A DNA stretch of 64,000 nt from NCBI GenBank assembly GCA_964035795.1, contig OZ038320.1:30628875-30692874 (forward strand). The letters are read 5' to 3'. This DNA is from Pterobdella sp. o SKG-2022. Taxonomy: Eukaryota; Annelida; Clitellata; Hirudinida; Piscicolidae. The number at the start of each line of letters is the position of its first letter. Position 1 is the first letter of the stretch. Of the stretch, positions 12,787 through 26,000 are shown piece after piece. The notes under the pieces were generated by a model. It did not search any database. It saw only the letters and a list, made by a program, of their open reading frames with translations, and was not told the origin of the DNA. A program made the position numbers and the translations under genes.

Positions 12787-15168
12787 CAAAGGTTTTCATC
12801 ATTTGCAAAGTCTGGCATTGAGGCATATTTGTTTGGAGATCACAAGGAGAATGTTGAAAAAATATACCAAATCATCGTTAGTATTGTTATTTTTTAATTC
12901 TATTATTTGTATTATAGTCATTTTTTTTTCTTTTCACGTTTATTTTTATTTTGATATTATTATTGTTTTTATTAATTTTTTATAATAATATTATCATTGT
13001 TACTAATATTAAAAGATAAATCTTTAATTCTAAGTTGTTTACGTCATAAATACATCCATCACAGTTAAACACAAAAGATATATTTATAACTGAATAATAA
13101 ATATATAACCATCGAAAGAATAGTAATAATATCTTGCTACCATTGCAGGACACGACAGAAGGGCCAGCTTGGGCTCCCCTAACAGAGGTTCAGGATTTGT
13201 GTTTTCGTATGTTTCCGTGTGTTTGTGTGGCATATTTCTTATGTGTTTTTGTTTTTTTAATATGTGTGTTGTGTGTGTGCGTAATTCTCAAGTGATAATC
13301 AATAATTTACTAAGCTAATGATCTATAATCATTTTTAGTTTTAATTTTATAAAAATTTTATTGCACACTTATGGGAGTTTTAAATGCATAAGAAGCTTAT
13401 TAAATTCACTCATTTCAAATGCCATCAAACAATTATAAGGGTTTCAATAACAAAGTAAATTTTTTTCTATAATAAGTAAGTTGCCTAAAAACTCTCAATT
13501 TAATTCCACTATCATATTATTCTCAATTCTAATTGTGATCCAACACTACCTCCAACCTCACCAACCACTCACAGGATTACACAGTCACAGTAGCATCTCC
13601 GAAGAAGGAGAGCAAGTTTAGGGGAATTAAGTCATTCATCGCCTACCAAATCACTCCATCGGTGTGTTTTTGTGCTTGTTGGGCATACATGGGTGGCTTG
13701 GTTGGCAAAGCGTTTGGTGTGGAAGTGTGGGGCTTTTTTTATTTTTTCAGCTTTATGTAAATAAAATTTTTTAAAATAAGTTTTTCACCTTTGCTATACT
13801 ATGTTGAAATTTTTGGTGAAAATTGATTTTCAGTCAACTTTTCTACATTAAACTTTTAAACTGACTTAATGTTGACAAATCACAGTTTAGCAATATTCAA
13901 GTGAGCAGGCGCTACAAGCATTTTGATTGGTTGGCAGGAAGATTAGCCGAGTTGCTTCCTGTAGCTGTAGTTCCACCTTTGCCAGAAAAACAAATATCAG
14001 GTGAGCTTGTCGAACTGATATAACAAACACTGAGGGAGAAGTGGTTGCACTTTGATCCGATTGGCTTATATATTAATGGCAACAATGTTTATTGATGGTT
14101 GATTGTTTCAAAGCTCAATACATTATGTTTGCCGCATTGAACTATCATTGATAGACATTAGTTGAGTCGTTTCGATGGTGCGTCACAACTCCACATGAGA
14201 TGGATATGAGCTTGATAACAAATTCTTATTACTGCGGCATTTCTCACTTTAAACATATATAAATAACAACCAATCACATCACTAACTAACACAACCGACC
14301 AATCATAGGTCGTTTCGAAGACGACTTCGTGTTACAGCGGTTGCATCATCTGCAACTGTGGATGCAGAGGATGAGTCGACACCCTGTGGTAGCAAAGTCA
14401 GAGGTCTTTCTGCATTTTGTCTCATGTACCGACAATAAGGTGGGTTCAGAACACTGTAGAGTTGAGGGTATAGTAGTCATGTTTGGTAATGTATTTCATT
14501 ATTTGGTTTTATGTGAGAGAAATTCGGAAATTGAGGTTTGAATCAAAAGTGACTATATTCGTTCGGTGATGCTGGTGTTTTTTAAATTAGAGAAATAAAT
14601 ATTTTATTGTAGGTTATCCATAATCTACACCTATCGTTATCAAACACGTAGACAAAAACTTTTCGAAAAAAAATTTTTGAAGATATTTAGAAACGTCACT
14701 GAAGTTAACATATTGAGATTAATGAGATCACACTTCTTAACCTCAGAGATGGAAGGTGGGCAAGCGACGGGCTGAGAGAGAGGATGGAGGAGGTGAGTTC
14801 TTCAGAGCTGTCTCCATGCCTACCCATCCCGTTTTAGACCACAAACAAGCGTGAGTCTATCGGTTTTTTTTCATAGTTGTGCGTGTTAACGCTTTAATTA
14901 GCACAACAACAACGGTATAATAATAAATGAGTTTTATGCTTTAAAGAAGTTACCCAAAATTTTGTTTTTAGATACCAATAACCATAGCAGCACATGGTAC
15001 AAAATCAAGCCACCGCTAATAACACCACAATCTACCACCAACTATTGCAGGGAACAGCGCATAGACCGCTTTGGAAACTTTGTTCGCAGCCTGGATGATA
15101 GCGTTAAACAGCTGACCAATGTGGCTGAAGCATCAGTCAAGAAACACGTTGGACGTTAGATATTGTTG

Positions 15169-15233
<65 letters not shown>

Positions 15234-16390
15234 TTAATTTTTTTTGTTATTGTTATTGATAATTTCGATTTTATTACTTATGTTCCATCCATTTTTATTT
15301 TTAATACATTTATTACTATTTTACACTCCTATTTGTATAATTTTTCGCTATCATGAAATTCAATCATCACTACAAGCATCATTATCATCAACAGCCCTCA
15401 AAAAGGAGTATGAACGCCTAGGATGGTCTTTTGTATCGCTTGCCAAGTCTTTTGAACTGGATCAGAGGACGGGTGGGTTTTATATCGTTGCAGAAAATAT
15501 AATGCATTTAAATAACGTATTGTGCGTTAGAGTATATATATCACTATGTTGGTTTATAATAATAATAATGATAATAATAGTAATGTAGTAGGTTATATTT
15601 GTTATCAATTATTTTTGATTGATTTATTTATTCATTTATTTAGTCACATCACTAACAATATAGCCAATATAATAAATTTCATTATAATGTCGTTGAACGA
15701 TCTACTATTACTGACCACCAGCATCAGCCAAGCTGACCAAAGCAGTGGAGCACACTGGTAACACATACAACCACATAGGGGAAATGTTCGCTAAGCAGGT
15801 CTTTATAAGGAGTTTGTTGGGGTTAAAGCAATAATCAAAATTTTTTGGTCAACTATGTTTAAGACTGAAATATTGGAGTTTTTTGAATATATAATCACTT
15901 TTATAAATTATATAATCGTCATTATTTTCTTGTTATTATTTTTTTTTCAATATTGTTATTATTATTGTTATCACAGCCAAACAACGACCTGATGGGCCTG
16001 TTAGAAGGACTGCATGAATACAAAGGACTCCTATCCACCGTGCCTCACTCCCTGCATGTTCACAAGGTTTGCTAGTTATGCCCTTGTGCATTTGCATATA
16101 AAGACTTATTAATTCATCACTTTTATTAATTGATAAAATAAAAATAATATAATCTATATTATAACTGATTAATTTTTTTTAAACTAATGCATTTTATTTC
16201 TATTATTAAGATTCAACATTAATTATTAGTCTATAATACTGATTATTATTATTATTATTATTTATTTGATTTTTATCCCTTTATGTTTATTTATAGCATT
16301 AAACAATCGCTTGTTTCAGATGGCCCAATCAAGAATACAAGAACAATCATCAAAAATGACTGCGGCAGATCTGCAAAAGGTTGCATTATA

Positions 16391-16426
<36 letters not shown>

Positions 16427-17230
16427 TGAATATGTTAAAAAACAAATATTAGTTTTTATGAAGTTTTGGAGGTTTTGTTTTATAACTAGGGTTTATTATT
16501 TGATATTAACGGTTTGAATGTGGTTCACAGGTACAATCACGATCCGAAGCAATTTCATACTCAGTTCTAGGTTGGCTTTGTTATAACTGTAAAACATTTC
16601 AGTATTTAATTAGTTGCCCATCTTTTTTTTCCTCAATCTTATATCCTTTTATATAGTTTCTTTTGTTTTTAGAACATTAATAACTTTTAAAATAATAATA
16701 ATGATAATAATATTAAGATTAATACTAATAATTATGAAATAATAATAACAATAATAATAAAATTATTATTTATCATTATTATTATTGTTATAGCGGACAT
16801 AGAGCACTTCGAACGCTACAGAATCCATGACTTCAACAACTACATGAAGACCTTCCTTCAAGAACAAATAATTTTCTATCAACAAGTTATTATTGTTTTA
16901 TTTTTATCATTATTTTAATTATTATTATTAGAGTTTTCCTCATCTTCTTTATTGTTTTTTTTTACAATTTCTTCATTGCTTTATCGGTGATTTATGTTCT
17001 TTTAATTGTTTTTCATTTCTTAGTCAACATTTGTTTCATAATGATTTTATACATTGGTGAAAATTGTGGTTGTGCTATTTCTGTCGATTATCAGTTTATT
17101 TCAGTTCGTATTATTATTCATCATAATTTTCACTATTATTATTGTTGTTATTATTATTTTTATTATTGATCATTGTTTTTTCCAGATTGCTGACAAGCTA
17201 GAAGAATCATTAAAACAATACGAAAATTAA
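6323..17230 (+). CDS. SNX9/18/33: Sorting nexin of the SNX9/18/33 family (SH3-PX-BAR), 21 exons, about 527 aa
   Basis: Couples membrane curvature and PI-phosphate binding to dynamin and WASP during endocytosis. Exons: 6323-6331, 6939-7025, 7924-7998, 8452-8517, 9331-9393, 10289-10351, 10675-10754, 12792-12876, 13149-13187, 13575-13661, 13886-14000, 14309-14439, 14747-14850, 15051-15154, 15395-15472, 15728-15798, 15977-16066, 16320-16379, 16531-16570, 16794-16885, 17186-17230; every phase matches and the total is 528 codons with stop. Residues 1-57 form the SH3 domain (MTMQARALFDFD..., GLVPESYLE); about 101-113 is the family's acidic DEWDDDWDDDDDD; RFSSFAKSG follows at about 148; the PX domain (about 190-300) has SRRYKHFDWL with the phosphoinositide-binding RRY; the BAR domain fills the rest (FELDQRT, LEESLKQYEN). 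Exons 4-7 encode a weakly conserved linker and are less certain; the gap at 10001-10200 could hide another. Confidence 0.93.
9926..10000. repeat. Perfect 37-bp inverted repeat with 1-nt spacer at a scaffold gap
   Basis: Left arm 9926-9962 and right arm 9964-10000 are exact reverse complements around A9963, starting AGTTAATGCG and ending CGCATTAACT. The palindrome stops at the last base before the N run. It may be a true cruciform-forming sequence or a fold-back created by the assembler. Confidence 0.97.
10001..10200. other. Assembly gap (200 N) inside an SNX intron
   Basis: Exactly 200 N, probably a placeholder of unknown true size, in the intron between the exons at 9331-9393 and 10289-10351. 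Part of the poorly conserved SNX linker could lie in it. Confidence 0.99.
12301..12370 (+). mobile_element. Degenerate MITE copy
   Basis: Contains AACACTTTTATTACTGAAT and the family core GAAGCTTTTCGTGAG followed by AAACTCACATTAT. It resembles the copies near 32.2, 37.7, 46.3 and 51.8 kb. Lies in an SNX intron; the ends are eroded. Confidence 0.45.
15172..15234. repeat. (TTA)n microsatellite
   Basis: About 20 uninterrupted ATT/TTA units, starting 18 bases after the donor of the SNX exon 15051-15154. It is the longest of many ATT/TAA tracts in the introns of this window (others near 12.72-12.78, 16.39-16.43 and 16.74-16.79 kb). Confidence 0.95.
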
Positions 17231-17872
17231 GGAATTCATTATTTTGTCAATTTTCCAATCTTTAATCTATTGACTATCTTTTTAATGTATTTTATGAAGA
17301 GGGTTTCTTTGCATTAAACATCGCCATTTTAAACATTTTGGAGTGTGGATAGTAATATTTTAAAAAAATTCTTTTTTCTTATTTGATGTTTTTAAAAATT
17401 AATTAATTTCTGCATTCTGTAAATTATATAATTTTTGTTATTGATTAGTTGAATTTTTATAAAATCTTACTTCAGATTTAATGTTTAATGTTACACCATG
17501 CCTTGAATCCATAATTCAATATAATATAGTGAAATATTAAAGATCTTTATATTTTCATTGTGACGACTATTTAGATTCGTAATTTATAATTTATGAGACA
17601 TATCTTGAAATTTTAATTTTTAACACAATCAAAATAGGTAAAAAGATTTAAAACTTTTTTCATGTGCTAAAAAATTTTGAAAAATTTATTTTTCGATGCA
17701 ATTTTTCTTTTTCAATTTATTTTTAAACTTAAAAAATTTCTTGTATGTAAGTTTGTTTTTAAATCTTAGTTCTTTTGATTTCTATGCTTTAGAGATTGAA
17801 ATAATAAAACACGTCAATTTTCGTTCAAAATAAAAAAAAATAAAATCTTTATAAGTTTAAAAAACATTAAAA
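17231..17872. other. Intergenic region between SNX and PSMD4
   Basis: About 640 AT-rich bases between two genes on the same strand, holding the SNX 3' UTR and the PSMD4 promoter. No repeat or RNA gene is seen. Confidence 0.4.
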
Positions 17873-20800
17873 ATGGTTTTGGAAAGTACTGTTGTTTGGT
17901 AAGTCTATTTTTGTGACTCAGCGATTTTAAAATGTATCATCCAAACGATGATATTTTAATAATAATTTAATATGTAATTTTTTTATTTAACCACAATACC
18001 TTGGTGGACACAAATCAAAAAATTAATTTGTTTCAACTAAGCATCATTCACAAAAGTTTAATTTCAACGAGCTTTCAATGAGTTGTACAATTTTGTTTTG
18101 AAAACTAGAATATTACTCGAAGCTTTTCATTAGTAGAAAATATTTCTAGCTTTTTTCATTTTACTTGAAAAATTCATGTGGTTTCAAAAGTTTAATTATT
18201 CGCAAAAAATAGCTTTTAGTTATTGAAATTCAGAAAAATCCTTAAACTATTGAATAATGTATACTTTTTTATTTGAGCAGTGTTCCATGTTAGTTTTTTA
18301 GGCTTCAAATATATTAAAATGTCATATAAGCCTCAGACACATTTTGTATCCATTTATTTAATTAAAGTACAACCAAAAATAAAATATTTCCAACTTTCTG
18401 AGTTTAAACAATGAAAATTTTAAAACAAGTTACTTTTGTCTTCAGATAAATATATAAAGATATACAAACAACCTTCATTAGTTTGTATTAGCATTAAAAC
18501 TTAAAAATTATAGTTAAAGCCTATTAAAAAATTTTTTTATTAAACAACAAGATACTGAAATTTCTACATAACTATTATAACTACACCACGAAAAATTCAC
18601 CATTATACCTCATATGACAGTGTGGACAACAGTGAGTACATGAGAAATGGAGACTTTGTTCCTTCCAGACTCCATGCTCAGCAAGATGCTGTCAATCTCG
18701 TCTGCCAGTCCAAAACCAGGTGCTTAATAGGGATAAGGAAGTGTTAGGGTGTTTTTTAACAGTACTAAAAGTTTATTTTAATTGGTGTATTAGGCTTTTA
18801 GTGAAAATAATTTGCTAAGTACTTGTTAACACTTTTTATAAATCTTTTTTTTAATAAATTAGTATGATAAAATAACCATGTTTAAGAATAGTAACTAAGG
18901 ATAATTAACTCTTCAATAAAGCTAATATAAATCAAAATTCAAAAAAATGATTTTCAACTTAAATTTTTGTATATATTCATATATTATTATCATTGAAATC
19001 ATGCACTTATGAACAACAACCAATTACAGATCCAACCCAGAGAACAATGTGGCACTCATCACTTTATCAGAGTGAGTAACTATTTCTGCATCATAATTCT
19101 CATCACAATATTCCAATCACTTAATTCATTTCAATTTTTGGCATTCATTGCAATATAATCATGAGAGTCTGTCATTAGCATAATATAATAACTATATGTC
19201 TAAGATATTGTATTAGTAGCCTAGATGGCAGTTTTTTGTTGGAGTAATGAGTTGGTTTTATTTGTAAAATTAAAGTTCACAAAAGAACATACAATGTCTT
19301 TATGAAACTACATTACGACCTATTATGAGGCAGGTTTCTGCTCTTCTATTACTCACCCTTTAAATTCTCTACGTTTTTTTACAACTTTGCTAATGAGTTA
19401 TGACAAGGTTATACTTGTTGACAATTTTAGCTCAATAAAAATTTTCTCTACTTGTTCTTATAAATCTTCATAATTTTAAGTTTTACTGGTAAATTTCAAG
19501 TTGGATTTTAACTATGATTTTTTGCTTTTTGATTCCATAAGTGGGCATGTGCTTTCTACAGTCAGTGAGGAATGCATGAAAAGTTAGGTTAATATGCGAC
19601 AAAATGACACAGTTTTACATATAGAACAAAAAACGGAAATTACAGATATATATCGAATGAAGACAAAAGATGGCATACATAGCACAAATCTACAAAAAAT
19701 GCACACACACAGGGACACAGAAGTGTTGGTGACGTTGACGACAGACGTAGGGAGGGTGTTGTCAAAGCTGCATCAGACATCCCCCAAGGGCAGCATCAAC
19801 TTTTTGTGTGGCATCAAAGTCGCTCATGTGGGTTTCTTTGTTGTTTGATTTCTTATGATTATTATATGTTAATATTGGTTTTATTCATATTTTTATTATT
19901 AACAATGTTATCAGACAATAAAATGTGTTTTTGTTTATTTATTTCATTATTATTATTACACAATAATACATAAAAAATAATTTCTTGTCAATATTTTTAT
20001 TACTATTATTTTTGCTTTTTTAATATAAATTACCTCAAATAGTTACCATTATTATTGTTATTATTATTACTATAACTCACCCCACGTAGTTGGTGTTGAA
20101 GCACAGACAAGGGAAGAACCACAAGATGCGTATAATTGCATTTGTGGCTTCTCCCATCCTGGATCAGGAAAAGGAGGTGGTTGTCTGCCATATTGTTTCA
20201 TTGCTTATCCCTTTTGTTCAATTATTGTTATTTATGTTTCTTTTTTATTTTTTGTGGTTTTTTTTTATTTTTTTTTTTTATTGTTGAAAAAGATTTGCTT
20301 AATTATTTTTTTTCTAACTATGATTTTTTTATCGCTTCCACTTGCAGTTGGTAAAGTATGGCAAGCGTTTGAGGAAAGAGAAAGTGAATGTAGATATCGT
20401 GAACTTTGGAGAAGAAGTTAGCTATTTTCAACAACTATAATGTTTTTAATTTATTCTTCTTGAACCATTTAAAATTTTTAATGAAATCTTTCATCAGCTT
20501 CATATATTAATATTTTCTCCACTTCCAACAAACCAAAAGCAATCGAACACAGAGAAGCTGACCAACTTCATTAATGCAATCAATGGAACCGATGCTGTCA
20601 GGTGATTGGATAGTTTTGTTTCTTTCAAATCTTTGTTTAAATCTAAAATATGTTTTTACATCCCCACCATAACACAACTATTATTATATTCTTCAATACA
20701 CCACCGTTTTTACTTCAAGCCTGTAAATTTGTATATCAACTTTTTCACACTTCTCACCACATCACTCTCCCATCATACCACCATCCTCACACACCTCACA

Positions 20801-22821
20801 GCGCCTCCCACTTGGTGACAGTACCTCCAGGACCTCTCCTTAGCGACACCCTCATGACTTCACCCATTCTTGTGGGTGAGGATGGTCAAGTATGTGTTGG
20901 CTTCTTGTGGGGTTGTGATTTCAACTTACTTGAAATCAATTCACTAGTCTAACTATATTCGTTATTATATTTCAAAAATTTATTGAAAGATTGTTTTTGT
21001 ATAGTATTGAAGTCGTAAGCTTGATTGGTTTTAGGAAGACTGCTTTATGGATAGATCGTTTGCGTGCTGTGATATTATATTTATTTAAAAATCTAAAAAG
21101 TTTTCAAGCTCCTTGGTTTTGTTTTTGATAGGCTTTTCATTGTGTGATTATTCAACTTTTCTCATGCTCTCACGATAATAGTTTCTATACCCTTGTTACT
21201 TATCAGTTTATAATGATATTCCTCCATTGGTTTTGACGCCATTAAGCAAGCCATGTCATGACAGGTTGTGGTAGGAGCTAGCAACAGTGGTTTCGAGTTT
21301 GGAATCGACCCCAATGAAGATCCTGAACTTGCTTTGGTGAGTGCTTGGTTATTAGCTGTTAAATATCTAGATAAAGATATAAAGGCGTAGATATATATTA
21401 AAAAAGTTAGATATTTGCAACATTAGAAATGTCCCAATAATCATTCAAAAAAATGCTTTTTTTCGTTCCAGCTACAAAATTATTACTATTACTCCTAATT
21501 TCCTTTAAAGCATTTATCATAGAAACAAATATTAGCAATACAATTACCACCCACCAAAGGCACTGAGGGTGTCTATGGAGGAGCAGAGAGCAGAGCAGGA
21601 GGCTAGAAGGTTCCAGAGTAGGTCACCACCTCCTGTTGCTCAACAAGGTGCAGTGTGGCCAGGGTGATGTTGCATGATGAGTGTGTAGTATTATGTGGCT
21701 GGTGGTTTTGTGTGAAGGTAGAGGATTGATTTTTGGAATGTCTATCGGCAGTTGGATATGTTCATGGTTGAACTGTTGTGAATAGTATGATTGACATGAA
21801 ATTGTAGCCTATAGTACTATGGTTGGTGTTTACAGGGGTGAAATTTGGTTGTTTTTCAGGTTATATGTAAACTAATGTTTTTTTTTAGTTAGATCTTTCA
21901 ACAGAAGAGTCATAAAACTTGCCTCTCTAATTAAATTCCAACAGAAACAAGCGAGGAGGCAATGTTGAAGCAGGCCTTAGAAATGTCTATGCAGACGGAC
22001 GATGCAGGTCCCAGTGGCTCTCAATCTCCTAAAACACCCGCTGCTGCTCCACCCCCTAAGGACTTTGCAGCCATGACTGAGGAAGAACAGATGGCGTATG
22101 CTCTGCAGATGTCGATGGAAGGTTGGTGCGAGATGGTGGTGTTTTGTTGAGAGGGTGTGGAGGATTTTTGTGTGAGATTTGGTTTAGGTTTTAAAGAATT
22201 TTAAATTTTTTTTTAATTTTTAAAAAATTATTTTTAACGATATTTAATTAATTATTATTATCGGAAACTTTGAATGATTTGTTTATTGCGATCATTTGCA
22301 TTTTAATTCCACAATCATTCACCACAGTGCAAGAAACCCAACCGACCTCACCTCAGCAGGTCAATTCTCTTGATATTCGTATTATGATTATCAATGCATT
22401 GTTATGATAATAATATTACTGTTATTAATATCATTATTATTATTATACATTTTTGATATAAATGTGCATGTTAGGGGGAGAAAATGGAGGAGGATGACTT
22501 AACGGAAGCTATCAGCGATCCCGAGTTCTTACGCAACGTTCTGCGAGGTGAGATCATGTGACTTGGTACTATTACATAGTCATCATCCTAGCCAACTGTT
22601 TTAATAGTCACCATCGTCTTTAACGTTTAATTGTTTTATGTTGCTGTGTCTATTAACTATTTCGGTTTTCATGTTCTTTTATTTGTCGTTTTTGATTGGT
22701 TGATTAAAGTAAACCGATGAAACACATTTTAGGTCTTCCTGGAGTGGATGCTGATAGTGAAGCTGTTAAAAAAGCGATGGATGAGCTGAAAAAGAAGAAG
22801 GAAGATGAGGGGAAAAAATGA
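17873..22821 (+). CDS. PSMD4: 26S proteasome regulatory subunit Rpn10/S5a, 14 exons, 372 aa
   Basis: Ubiquitin receptor of the 19S proteasome particle. Exons: 17873-17898, 18621-18719, 19030-19071, 19713-19827, 20090-20176, 20348-20416, 20540-20601, 20802-20889, 21265-21336, 21560-21647, 21945-22121, 22328-22359, 22475-22547, 22733-22821; phases join and the length matches the human 377 aa. Starts [20 protein letters not shown]. The VWA domain (about 1-190) includes [29 protein letters not shown] and [16 protein letters not shown]. Ubiquitin-interacting motifs: [14 protein letters not shown] (about 215-230), an extra UIM-like [14 protein letters not shown] (about 253-266), and [16 protein letters not shown] (about 294-309). 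The acidic tail has DPEFLRNVL and [16 protein letters not shown] before a Lys-rich C-terminus. Identification is secure. Confidence 0.97.
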
Positions 22822-22915
22822 TAAAAGATATCGGAAGTTCTAGTTACAATAGTTTTAATATAATTAAAATTATATGATGATGATGATTTTGTAGGTTTCA
22901 CAATTTTTATGTTTT

Positions 22916-22927
22916 AATAAATTTATT
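22916..22927. promoter_or_regulatory. Palindromic poly(A) signal shared by PSMD4 (+) and MYO1D (-)
   Basis: AATAAATTTATT reads AATAAA on both strands: 22916-22921 for PSMD4 (95 nt after its stop) and 22927-22922 for MYO1D (about 136 nt after its stop). The two genes converge with 241 bases between stop codons, so one 12-bp palindrome can serve both 3' ends. The position fits both genes; use is inferred. Confidence 0.6.
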
Positions 22928-23062
22928 TCGTTTTTTATTTTTAATTTCAAAAAAACAATCAAGCTTCAACAAAAATGTTCAAAACTAAATTTCACAGTTA
23001 AGAAGATGTAAAAGCACAAGTGACATACATCACAAGCATGAGCAATAGAAATTTTAAGATCA

Positions 23063-26000
23063 TCACTGTATTGAGGGCCACTGCAGGACTATAGAATTTT
23101 TTTTTTTCACGAAGAGAGGTCCTGTAGGACCAGGCTCTACTAGTACTTTCTTCGGTTTCTTCTTCATCATAGCCTCGATTTCTTTAACCACTTTGATAGG
23201 CAGACGTTTTTTAAGATTTTTTTCGAAGTGATTTAACAACCACCCAACCAATTCTCCAACTTTATCTCCTCCTTCCACACTTATCAGACTCTCCTTCGAA
23301 GTGACTGTTTCGTTGGTGAGGCAGGCCACTATATCGCTGTCATTATTCTTGTCGTTGTTGTTGTCCAACTGGGATGCATGCAAGCACACAAGAAGGTCGG
23401 GTCCTGGAGTTACGCTGATACCACTCAACTGTTGTATGAAGTGCTCATTAATTATACGTCAATATAGAGCTTATAATGCTTATATGACCGTAGTCATAGG
23501 AAGTTGTGCTCATTTATTAGGATTTTAGTGTGTTTAAAAGTGTTTTATTCTGATGTTTATACTAAAGATAAAAAATCGAGTTATTTCATGGAACATAATA
23601 AAATAGTATCGTTTTAATCACTAACATTACTTAGTGGTATGATCTCTTTGACTTCTTTGTAGTTTTTCAGAGGGTCTAACCTGATGGTGATTGGTTGGAT
23701 ATTATATGGATATAAAATGGTAGAATTGTTTTTATAAAGTTAACTATCATATACATATTATATGTATATTATAACGGCAAGGAGACAATCCTATTATTTA
23801 AGAAAAAATAATATTAGTATTAAGATCATAGAATATATGAGCAATATTAAATAAATCATCCACATTGAGTAGCGAAACCAATCAATTGCGCAACTTAAAC
23901 CCCAGATAGGGGCCATCATATGGTCGACTTATTCCAGTTATTCGATGTTAAATGGATTATGAAATCGATAGGTTTCACAACAGGTTACTATAGGGTTAAT
24001 ATGAGAAATGTTAAAACAATAAAAACCTAATGATGAACTGATCTGTGATCACCAAGACTCTGCTCACAGTCTTGTACATGTAGTTCGTCTGTGAGAGGTG
24101 TGTGTTTTATAATGAAACTGTTGTATTAATGGTAAAAGTTCTATTTTATTGATTATTATGGAATTATTATATAAATATAAAAATTCTGTTAATATATGAA
24201 AAAATAAAAATGTCATTACTATATCACTAATCAACTTTATTATAACTTTATTAACATTCATAGAATATTATTTTAAGTATTGCGTTGGTTAATAACTCCT
24301 CAACATCATGCAAGTTAGACACACCTTTTTAACGAGACATGTGAAAATGATTTTATTGAATGGATGACGATTCTTCAACCTTTCAAGTGCCATGCCGGCT
24401 TGCGCATTGCTCTATGGAGGGGTTTTTAGGTTTTTGTGTTTAAGTAAGAGCTATAATTCTTTTGATGGGTGTGCAATTAATAGTTTTCTCATAATGATAG
24501 TTTAGGTACAAGACGATAACCATTGTTTTAGTGATAAAGATAGAAACGTTATGAAATTGTATTATGTGACAATCTATAAAAAACAATATGAGTCTTGAGC
24601 TACACCCCGTCTCTCTACAATAATTTAAAACTAGTTTCAGGGTAAGGCTAGACTTATCGAAAATTCTAGTTTTTTGTTTTCCGTTGAATTTTTTTCAGTA
24701 TTTTGAAGTGCTTTTTCTTATAGATCGAAGCGCTTACTAAAAATTTAATGTAGCGAAAACACCTGTGGAACAAGTGCTTATTGTCGGCCCACGCGAGATC
24801 GAGCCCAGAAACTTTAGCTACTTAGTTCAATGCTTTACCAGCTGAGCTATACGGGTCAAAAATATGTTTTAAAAACTTTCCACATTGGATGTGTTTTGTT
24901 CAGAGTATGAATGCAATAATAAAGCGATTAGTGATTATCCTTGATGTTAACCATTTACAGTGAGTAACAATGACAGCAATGAAAACAGGGTTCACCTTTG
25001 TCTATTCATGGTGTTTATTGCTATTAATCATATATTAGTTTTGTTTTTATATTTATATTGTTTTTATTATTATTCATCTTGTTTTTCACCTTTTAATACT
25101 TACCAAGTTTTGTTGTTTCTGTCATAATTCATTTTTTTTATAGTTATTATTAGTCATTTTTGCTATAGTTATTAATTTGTTTATCAATTTTATTGTTATT
25201 ATTTTTGAATCTGTTATTTTTTCTATGGTTTCTAACTTTTCAGTATAAAACGTATGATGAATCACAATTTAAAAGTAAATGAATTTTAAATACCTGGAGT
25301 TGAAAAAATTTGAGTAATCCATCATAAACAAAGAATTAAATGGAAATATGATATTCAATCTAATAACTTAATCCGCTCAAGGTTTTTCGTGTGCATTGAA
25401 AAGAAAAGGTTAATTTTTTTAGATCTGTGTATTTTTAGAAGCATTCTACGTTAAAAAATATCGATCTATATGTGAATCTGCCAGATAACTGTGATGAAAA
25501 TAAGCAGAAATTGTTAAAACGATGAAAATGAAGTTGTCTATATAGATGTGCCTTATCAAAAACCATGAAAAACTATTAAAACTAGTATTTATGCCGTTTA
25601 AACCACTTGCCAATTAAGTTAAATGAGGCAAACTATGGAACAGACAAACTTTTGGTGCGACAAGCGATCAAACCGAGTAACTCAAAATGAGTTTAATTCT
25701 TCAACACTCAAGTTTTACCTTAATCCAATTCTCTAATATTTAAGCTATACGAACCAACGAGACGTTTGATTTGCTTATAATATTCCTAATCATATTCAAA
25801 CCTTTGAGAAGTAGTCACCAAGCCACTTGCGGTCGAAGCCCCATCGAGGCCTTCTACCCACAAACAACTCTCCCACAGCCACCTTCATCCGCAGCTCATC
25901 CCACTCCGACTTGGGGTACTTTTCCAATATCTTGTGGGCTCGCCATCTGATAGGTGGGTGGTTTGTGCTGATGGTAAACGAATTTTTTTGGTTATTATTG

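Noticed and set aside
12629..12826. Minus-strand poly-Asn ORF (and similar ones at 4686 and 8254)
   Set aside because: Translations of intronic ATT/AAT microsatellites.
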